Below are positions 30,741 to 36,204 of a stretch of 36,204 nucleotides of DNA, piece after piece (within the stretch, counting starts at the first letter, position 1; each line of letters begins with the position of its first letter). Under the pieces are notes generated by a model. The model had not been told where the DNA came from. It made no database searches and saw only the letters and a list, made by a program, of their open reading frames with translations. The stretch spans positions 1 to 36,204 of the IMG/VR virus record IMGVR_UViG_3300033153_005640. One strand, given 5' to 3'. The DNA is from a virus. Position numbers and translations under genes: made by a program.

Positions 30741-31166
30741 ATGCAATTACGAAATCCGCTTACGGTTGCCCAAGGAGATCTAAAGTATTTATCGTATCTA
30801 CAGGATGTTGCCTGTTTATCTGGAGACGTAGTAGGGAATACAGTATGTGTAAGAGGAGACCGAGTAAATGGGAAGTGGCGCGTAGAGACGGCCGACCCTC
30901 GGGATGTGAATAAAATGCCGGCATTAGGCATATTGATTTCTAAGTCGACTCCTACGGTAGGTGTTATGCGATTGTTTGGACCTTGTGAAAGCTTTACGGG
31001 AATGACTCCGGGGAAGTCTTATTTTGTAAACGGTTCTTCTATTGCTTTAACTATGCCGGATCCTCTACCTGGCGGCTATGCTATCGTTCAGCGTATGGGA
31101 CTTGCCGTCGCCAGTGATCGTCTTTGGTTACCTGGGGACCTGACAATGTACAAAAAGATAACTTAG
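30741..31166 (+). CDS. Beta-rich protein related to decoration/fibre domains, 141 aa
   Basis: The ribosome site (TTAGGT) is weak. The protein is beta-rich with Gly turns: YLQDVACLSGDVVGNTV, ALGILISKSTPTVGVMRLFG, GMTPGKSYFVNGSS and GYAIVQRMGLAVASDRLWL. The order, a GD-V start, a GI/GV strand, a G-x-x-Y-x-V turn and a final VQRMGLAV strand, parallels the C-terminal domain of the fibre at 31634 (SKGDPVEWG, VGDRYYVDNAGG, GNHVIFVGTA). I infer a shared fold used as a decoration or fibre knob. No enzymatic residues are evident. Confidence 0.6.
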   Translation: MQLRNPLTVAQGDLKYLSYLQDVACLSGDVVGNTVCVRGDRVNGKWRVETADPRDVNKMPALGILISKSTPTVGVMRLFGPCESFTGMTPGKSYFVNGSSIALTMPDPLPGGYAIVQRMGLAVASDRLWLPGDLTMYKKIT

Positions 31167-31181
31167 TAAAGGGAGTAAACC

Positions 31182-31631
31182 ATGACCGAAGAAAAGAAGA
31201 AAGTAGTAAAAAAGAGGGTGCGAAAAAAACCAAACAAGAAAGCGTCGTTTCTTCATGTGAAAATTATCGATGGAGTAGAACACCCTTGTGTAAGTGAAAT
31301 ACACCTTTTGAGCATGGAACTTTTTCACCAGAAGATGTTGGCGTGTAGGGAAGGGACTGCGCGCCGTTATCGCGAGGCTGAAAAAGAAGAAGCGATGGCT
31401 CTTGCCAAGGTGCGTGCTTTACGTATTGAGGCTGGTAGGATGGAACGGGAATTAGAAGAGGTCAGAGATGACCATAAACGATTTATGAATAAGTTAAGTA
31501 CAGAATACCGCGTCGATTTCGCCAAGGTGTCGTATGATAGTAATACGGGAATCCTGGATATTGATGCGGATGCCTGGTTGAAGAAAGAGAACAATACTAA
31601 GCCGAAGAGTTCTACGGCTAAAAGGAGTTAG
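31182..31631 (+). CDS. Coiled-coil protein with very basic N-terminus, 149 aa
   Basis: AAGGGAG precedes the ATG. The first 22 residues are almost all Lys, Arg and Val (KKKVVKKRVRKKPNKK), followed by a short beta-like section (FLHVKIIDGVEHPCVSEIHL). Residues about 45-105 form a long charged coiled coil (RRYREAEKEEAMALAKVRAL, then ERELEEVRDDHKRF). The C-terminus is polar and Lys/Ser-rich. It probably forms a rod that joins parts of the tail or binds DNA by its basic end. No family is recognised. Confidence 0.65.
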   Translation: MTEEKKKVVKKRVRKKPNKKASFLHVKIIDGVEHPCVSEIHLLSMELFHQKMLACREGTARRYREAEKEEAMALAKVRALRIEAGRMERELEEVRDDHKRFMNKLSTEYRVDFAKVSYDSNTGILDIDADAWLKKENNTKPKSSTAKRS

Positions 31632-31633
31632 AA

Positions 31634-33331
31634 ATGGCAACGCGCAAACCAATGTTTTTAGGTGAAGTTGGCGGAGAAGAAATGGCCTCGACAGACGACA
31701 TGGCACTAGGAGGACTCGCGATGTCGGGCAATGTTACGATGGCGGCCAACAAGTTGACAGGGTTGGGCTCCGCAAGTGGCAGTGGTGAGGCATTGGTTTA
31801 CGGGCAGTCAAGTGGGAGTCTTGCGGGATTAACTCTGACGGACGACCTCGCCATGGGTACGAAGAAGATTACCGGGCTTGATGACGGTACCGCCGGAGGG
31901 GATGCCGTCAATAAGAGCCAGCTCGATACTGCCGTTATCAGCGGTGGTAAGATCAAAGAATTTCTTTTGCACCCGAGTCAGCTCAACGACGCAGAAGGCG
32001 TTCTTGCTGCAATAGCCCTGGTTATGCAGGTGATCCCTGTTGGTGGTGATGTCATTTCAATCACTGACGGAGTAACTACAAGGACCTATGGTGCAACTTC
32101 AGGCGGTGATGTTCAGTACACAATCGGTGGCACTATCGCAGCTACAATGGCCAATCTCGCAGCGGCAATACTGGGCGACGGTTCAGGAGCATGGGGCGCA
32201 CTGTACACGACAGACCTCGATGCAATTGATACCGATGGCGTTGTTGTTATCTATGAGTTGGATAATGATGCGGGCGCTTCCAAGCTATACGGTACGTGGG
32301 CTACCCCAGCTGATTGTCAGGTTGTGGATTTTGAGGGTGAAGCAGAGTACACGAAGAAGGCTCTGACGACCATGACTGGTCCAGGTGCTCCTGCGAATTC
32401 AAACTTCGGTATTCGTAGAACCCAGTCTGCCTTGGTAGCCGGTGAGATTCACTACTGTGAAGACGATGACACTCAGTATTACTGGGACATCGATACCACT
32501 ACGTGGTTTACAATGACCGGAGCCGGTTCTATTCCAGATGCCACATCGGCTTCTGGAGGTGGTGTCAAAGGTAAGGTTACTTTTGATAGAGATTTTGGTT
32601 TGGTTGTAGCTTCCGGTATCGCAAAGGTGTCGCTTGCCGCGAGCAAGGGCTTATCAATGGATGGTTCCGGTGATGTCCAGGGTGTTGCAAATGCCTCAGC
32701 AGGTATGGCAGTTGGTGCAAGCGGTTTTGAAGTTGACTTAGCTGACACGAACCCTTGTCTGTTATTTGCTTCAGGTATCGGCTTGCAAATTAATGGCACC
32801 ACTCTTGAAAAGACGGCTACCGGTGCGAGAGTAAAAGGACTACCAAGTCAGTTTGAAGTAGGCGGCGTAGCAGTAGGTACCCCAGTTTCTGCTCCAAATT
32901 TAGACACTCTGACGGATGGGTCCGATGCAGATGCCCTCCATACGCACAATAACGTTCAAGCAACACGTCTTGAAGCTGAGTTGATTGCGGAAGAAGCTCT
33001 GTCAAAAGGTGATCCAGTTGAGTGGGGAACCACGAATGATAAGGTTCGCCAGTCCAGAGCAAACTTGCTTTCCCGCGTGGATGCAATGGCAGTAGTTGAA
33101 GAATCCGCAGGCATAGCTCCAGATGCAGTTGGAACGTGTGTACGCCGTGGTCCTGCAACAGTGCTGACTGGCGCCACAGTTGGAGATCGTTACTACGTAG
33201 ATAATGCGGGCGGCTTGGTTGCGGGTAAAGGCACCATTAGTGCAGGGAACCATGTTATCTTTGTCGGAACGGCAATCAACGCAACCGAACTCGAAGTTCA
33301 TATTAGGTACGTCGGACAGAAAGCAGCTTAG
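31634..33331 (+). CDS. Tail fibre protein, 565 aa
   Basis: AAAAGGAG precedes the ATG. The N-terminal 100 residues contain two fibre-type repeats (LAMSGNVTMAANKLTGLGSA and LAMGTKKITGLDDGTAGGDA) ending in NKSQLD, which is typical of phage tail fibres. A middle region follows with DATSASGGGVKGKVTFDRDF-like beta repeats and TLTDGSDADALHTHNN. Residues about 445-565 form a C-terminal beta domain (EALSKGDPVEWGTTNDKV, then VGDRYYVDNAGGLV) that may be the receptor-facing or attachment knob. Codons differ from the polymerase block, with fewer TTA/CTA leucines, suggesting a different history. The fibre call is confident, the receptor unknown. Confidence 0.75.
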   Translation: MATRKPMFLGEVGGEEMASTDDMALGGLAMSGNVTMAANKLTGLGSASGSGEALVYGQSSGSLAGLTLTDDLAMGTKKITGLDDGTAGGDAVNKSQLDTAVISGGKIKEFLLHPSQLNDAEGVLAAIALVMQVIPVGGDVISITDGVTTRTYGATSGGDVQYTIGGTIAATMANLAAAILGDGSGAWGALYTTDLDAIDTDGVVVIYELDNDAGASKLYGTWATPADCQVVDFEGEAEYTKKALTTMTGPGAPANSNFGIRRTQSALVAGEIHYCEDDDTQYYWDIDTTTWFTMTGAGSIPDATSASGGGVKGKVTFDRDFGLVVASGIAKVSLAASKGLSMDGSGDVQGVANASAGMAVGASGFEVDLADTNPCLLFASGIGLQINGTTLEKTATGARVKGLPSQFEVGGVAVGTPVSAPNLDTLTDGSDADALHTHNNVQATRLEAELIAEEALSKGDPVEWGTTNDKVRQSRANLLSRVDAMAVVEESAGIAPDAVGTCVRRGPATVLTGATVGDRYYVDNAGGLVAGKGTISAGNHVIFVGTAINATELEVHIRYVGQKAA

Positions 33332-33334
33332 TAG

Positions 33335-33745
33335 ATGGCGATTGGTGCAGATAGAGTACAGGTCTTCAAGATTGAGTCTACGGCTCTTGGCGGCAAGGAC
33401 GCGGATGACTTAACAGGTGGACCAGTCCCTATCAGGGCTCAGGAAGACGCTATCGAATCTTCTGGTTGGTACGTGCAAGATGAGTCTAATAGAGATGAAG
33501 ATATTGCAATTTTCAGGGACGGCGACGATCTTACGTTCAAAGATAAGACCGTATCCGGAGAGAAGACTTTAGCGCAGTTGGCTGCGGGTGGTGGTTATGT
33601 AGGGCATCCTTTTAATGTTGCCAACGGAGAGACTCTGACCATCCCAGTGGATCTGCAATTCGACAACCTTGGAAGATTCGGCGTAAGTGGACGTCTCGTT
33701 ATTGATGGACGATTCGTTTTAGGAATAGGAGCGAAAAATGGCTAA
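33335..33745 (+). CDS. Small fibre-associated beta protein, 136 aa
   Basis: The ATG lies three bases after the fibre stop and no clear ribosome site is seen, so translation is probably coupled. The N-terminal half is acidic (ALGGKDADDLTGGPVPI, DESNRDEDIAIFRDGDDL). The C-terminal half (ANGETLTIPVDLQFDNLG, VSGRLVIDGRFVLGIG) is beta-rich and resembles short beta-barrel segments of fibre caps. The last codons overlap the next start. It probably joins or caps the neighbouring fibre and spike; no defined family is recognised. Confidence 0.6.
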   Translation: MAIGADRVQVFKIESTALGGKDADDLTGGPVPIRAQEDAIESSGWYVQDESNRDEDIAIFRDGDDLTFKDKTVSGEKTLAQLAAGGGYVGHPFNVANGETLTIPVDLQFDNLGRFGVSGRLVIDGRFVLGIGAKNG

Positions 33746-35573
33746 CAATGGAGTGCCTGTACTTCCTAGACAGGCGATAGGTTCTCTTGATGACGCTCCG
33801 GCTGGGTATCTTGAGATCGTAGCAGCAGACGGCACGGGTAAGCTCGCATCAGTCGATGAGAACGGTCTTGTAACTGAGTATGGAACGGGCACAGCACCCC
33901 AGGAGAACGTTTACTATTTTGGTAGTGCAGGTTCAGATTCAAATACCGGCAAGACTCCGGGGCAAGCAGTTTTGACAATAACTTACGCTATCAGTCTTGC
34001 GGTAGCGCAGACTCCGAGTGCTATAAAAGGTTTTTCCGTTGTATGCCTAGACGCCGAAATCTACACAGAGAGTTTTGCGATCCCGTCCTATATAAACGTG
34101 TGGTGTCCAAACGCTACACTAATAGGAAATGTTACTTGTTCTGGATTCGGAGGCTTGACCTGCCTGAATTTAATAGCAGTCAGCGGCGTTGCGTTTACAA
34201 AGGATTCAGATAATGATTCCGGGTCACTTACAGTTGGTTTTCTTTCAGGAAACGGGACAACGGTTGGGGGTGTTGAGTGCGCCCAAGGCGGACTGATAAT
34301 CCATGTTGGAATATTGACGGCAATAAACGGTGTAGCAGTACACAATAGTGGTCTATCATGCCACCTGCACGGCAACATCGCTACCATTACCATTTCAGGT
34401 TCGGGTACTGGAATAAAGACAAGTGGTGAGAGTTCCGAGGCGTCTCTATTCGTTTCAGAAATAATTGCGCCTTCCGGCACAGGCATAGATCTTGATGACG
34501 GTCATTTGCATACAACAATCGGTGAGCTTAATGTCGGCACAGGAGGAGATGTTGCGACTGGTTCCGAGTTAACTGCATTTGTAGCGGACCTGTACGGCAA
34601 TACATTTACCGGGTCTGGAGAAATCAAAGTAACAGAGGCGGGCGTCATTCCGCTACATGGACCGAGCCATACATCAGGCCAAACCGATGCAATAAAGCTC
34701 GATGATTTTGCGGCTCCTGACGACAATGCAGACCTCAATGTTGGTTTGTCAGCACATGGGTTGATGGTGAAACTTCCGGGCGGTACAGATACGTTTTTCC
34801 GGGCTGACGGGTCTTATGCCCAGCCTCCGGTTGGTGTGGCTTTAGGTTCGTCTTGGAAGTTTGATGATACTACTGCTGACGCCGATCCCGGTTCTAAGAA
34901 GTTCAGGATGAATTCAGGTACACAGAGTTCGTCTACGTTTCTTTATGTGAACAATACGTCTGAAAGTGGTGTGGATTTCAGCGCGGCTCTCTTAACTATG
35001 ACAACCGGCGATAGAATATATCTTCAAGAGGAGAGAGATTCAACGAGGTATCATCTGTGTACCCTCACGGGCAATGCAGTTGATGCGACGACATATGTTA
35101 AACTCCCAATCACAATAAATGACTCTGGTTCTGATCTACAGGATACGAAAGTAACAGGATTTCTGATTGTAACCGGCCATGCGGCAGCGGCCCCTCCCAC
35201 GGTACTACAAGGTTCGGAAGACGCTGAGGATTCGACAACAAGCCTAACTTACGTGCAAGCGTATCGGTTTTCCCCAACGCTGGAAGCGTCCACGAAATAC
35301 ATCTTGTGGTACGACAGTGAAATCAGTGGGGATTCGGCTACCTATTGGGCACAGGGACGATTACAGATAGATGACACAGTAACGGTATCTGAGATGATGC
35401 AGGAGATAGAAAGTACGTCCAACGATGAATGGTGGAAGATGAGCGGAGTTTATTTTCTGACTACGACAACAGCTAAGGCGTATAACTTCGACTTCGATTT
35501 TAAGACGCAAGATGATGGAGAGGCAGCGTACCTTAGGAATAAACGCATCGTATTAATGAAGGTGGTGGAGTAA
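33738..35573 (+). CDS. Beta-helix tail spike or fibre protein, 611 aa
   Basis: AGGAG lies eight bases upstream, inside the previous gene. After a short N-terminal section (MANNGVPVLPRQAIGSLDD), YYFGSAGSDSNTGKTPGQA begins a right-handed beta-helix-like region (about 60-300) rich in Gly, Asn, Thr and Ser with repeated short strands (LNLIAVSGVAFTKDSDN, HNSGLSCHLHGNIATI). A fibre motif follows (LHGPSHTSGQTDAIKLDD, DTFFRADGSYAQPP). The last ~230 residues look like a beta-sandwich tip (YVQAYRFSPTLEASTKYIL). Such proteins bind or degrade surface polysaccharide, but I see no clear catalytic acidic pair, so enzymatic activity is unproven. Confidence 0.7.
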   Translation: MANNGVPVLPRQAIGSLDDAPAGYLEIVAADGTGKLASVDENGLVTEYGTGTAPQENVYYFGSAGSDSNTGKTPGQAVLTITYAISLAVAQTPSAIKGFSVVCLDAEIYTESFAIPSYINVWCPNATLIGNVTCSGFGGLTCLNLIAVSGVAFTKDSDNDSGSLTVGFLSGNGTTVGGVECAQGGLIIHVGILTAINGVAVHNSGLSCHLHGNIATITISGSGTGIKTSGESSEASLFVSEIIAPSGTGIDLDDGHLHTTIGELNVGTGGDVATGSELTAFVADLYGNTFTGSGEIKVTEAGVIPLHGPSHTSGQTDAIKLDDFAAPDDNADLNVGLSAHGLMVKLPGGTDTFFRADGSYAQPPVGVALGSSWKFDDTTADADPGSKKFRMNSGTQSSSTFLYVNNTSESGVDFSAALLTMTTGDRIYLQEERDSTRYHLCTLTGNAVDATTYVKLPITINDSGSDLQDTKVTGFLIVTGHAAAAPPTVLQGSEDAEDSTTSLTYVQAYRFSPTLEASTKYILWYDSEISGDSATYWAQGRLQIDDTVTVSEMMQEIESTSNDEWWKMSGVYFLTTTTAKAYNFDFDFKTQDDGEAAYLRNKRIVLMKVVE

Positions 35574-36136
35574 TGGCTAAACAAGATTATCCCTATGTTC
35601 CAGGCGATTACGGCAACCAGAAAATGTATGTCTCGATGTTGCGAGAAGCGGTAGTAGCCAGCGCGATTGTAACGGCTGTAAGCGATGTATTCTGCAAAGA
35701 AGGAGTTAGATGTACTGTCTGGATGGAAGACCAACTCAGTATGGCAGACAAAGCTATACTTGACGGGCTGATAGCGTCCTATGACGTGGCTGACTGGCCT
35801 AAGTTTCAAACTACGAAGATGTTAAGAGATAAGGTCTTGCCGAACAATTATGTGGCAGAATTGACTATGACCAGCACCGCCGATGGTTTAGTGGTTACGA
35901 CTACAATCGATGAACTCGATATTGAGGATCAGACAACGGTTGTGGCCGATACTAGTTTGACAAAATATGTGCTGCTTTCCTTGTGTTACAGCGATGCGGA
36001 AGGCATTCATGTTGAGGCTTTTGAGAAGACAGACGGCATGTATGACCTGTTGGCTTTAGGGGATTACTTGATCCAACAGGACATCAGTGAATGGTCGGTT
36101 GTTGCCAATGGTGACACACTGGTAAAGGTGGAGTAA
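35573..36136 (+). CDS. Hypothetical fibre-side protein, 187 aa
   Basis: The ATG overlaps the spike stop by one base (TAATG) with GGTGGTGGAG upstream. The sequence is acidic, mixed alpha/beta, with a helical N-terminal half (MYVSMLREAVVASAIVTAVS) and a beta-rich C-terminal half (ELTMTSTADGLVVTTTI, TKYVLLSLCYSDAEG). Two Cys occur at about 42 and 48. Small proteins after spike genes often help trimer assembly or attach the spike; that role is inferred only from location. No family is recognised. Confidence 0.6.
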   Translation: MAKQDYPYVPGDYGNQKMYVSMLREAVVASAIVTAVSDVFCKEGVRCTVWMEDQLSMADKAILDGLIASYDVADWPKFQTTKMLRDKVLPNNYVAELTMTSTADGLVVTTTIDELDIEDQTTVVADTSLTKYVLLSLCYSDAEGIHVEAFEKTDGMYDLLALGDYLIQQDISEWSVVANGDTLVKVE

Positions 36137-36204
36137 TGGCAAGTGTAAGATCACAGAGACCGGATAAAGCAACAGAAGCCAAGTCTGCGGCTGCGGCATC
36201 GAAT
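36136..36204 (+). CDS. Partial hypothetical protein, cut by right edge
   Basis: A frame opens at ATG 36136 in the stop of the previous gene (TAATG), with AAAGGTGGAG upstream, and continues without a stop to the window edge (23 codons seen). It begins MASVRSQRPDKATEAK and is then Ala-rich. Too little is present to assign a role; by position it continues the tail-fibre operon. Confidence 0.5.
   Translation, partial: MASVRSQRPDKATEAKSAAAASN

Overview
This window looks like part of the genome of a large, tailed, double-stranded DNA bacteriophage with its own multisubunit RNA polymerase. The evidence is dense packing with ATGA or TAATG stop/start overlaps, strong Shine-Dalgarno sites, a portal, a prohead protease, a capsid and decoration pair, tail-fibre genes, an endolysin, and RNA polymerase genes lying inside the structural block. 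No tRNA, rRNA, CRISPR array, insertion sequence or integrase was seen, and the large terminase is not in the window. The sequence does not identify the host.

Layout. (1) Positions 1-5142, minus strand: an operon reading leftward from a 59-bp divergent spacer. It holds a SNF2-type helicase, a small acidic protein, a Cas4/RecB-like PD-(D/E)XK nuclease, an amidase endolysin, a Lys/Ala-tailed protein, a tiny zinc-ribbon protein and a gene cut by the window edge. (2) 5202-7414, plus strand: the portal (with a zinc-ribbon insert) and a small protein, closed by a likely terminator. (3) 7564-16736: the RNA polymerase block. One gene fuses the whole beta subunit to the N-terminal part of beta-prime, including the metal-binding NADYDGD loop, and is interrupted by a 353-residue intein. 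The rest of beta-prime is a separate gene. Two genes sit exactly between the two halves: a glycine-zipper protein, and a protein that joins an archaeo-eukaryotic primase (AEP)-like domain to a LigD-type 3'-phosphoesterase domain. (4) 16738-27896: a run of virion-type proteins of mostly unknown function, including the prohead protease fused to a long C-terminal region and several glycine-rich membrane-seeking proteins. (5) 27912-29338: a probable decoration protein and the major capsid protein. (6) 29391-36204: head/tail accessory proteins, fibre and beta-helix spike genes, running off the right edge.

How it may work together. The RNA polymerase lies between portal and capsid genes, and several neighbours share a short N-terminal helix of the form (R/K)K(T/E)A..I...(V/I)L.K.A and many Lys-x-Ala sites. 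I infer, without proof, that the polymerase and its companions may be packaged in the virion, processed by the prohead protease and delivered with the DNA. The most unusual element is the polymerase block itself: beta/beta-prime fusion, intein in the catalytic lysine motif, split beta-prime, and an AEP-phosphoesterase protein encoded at the split.
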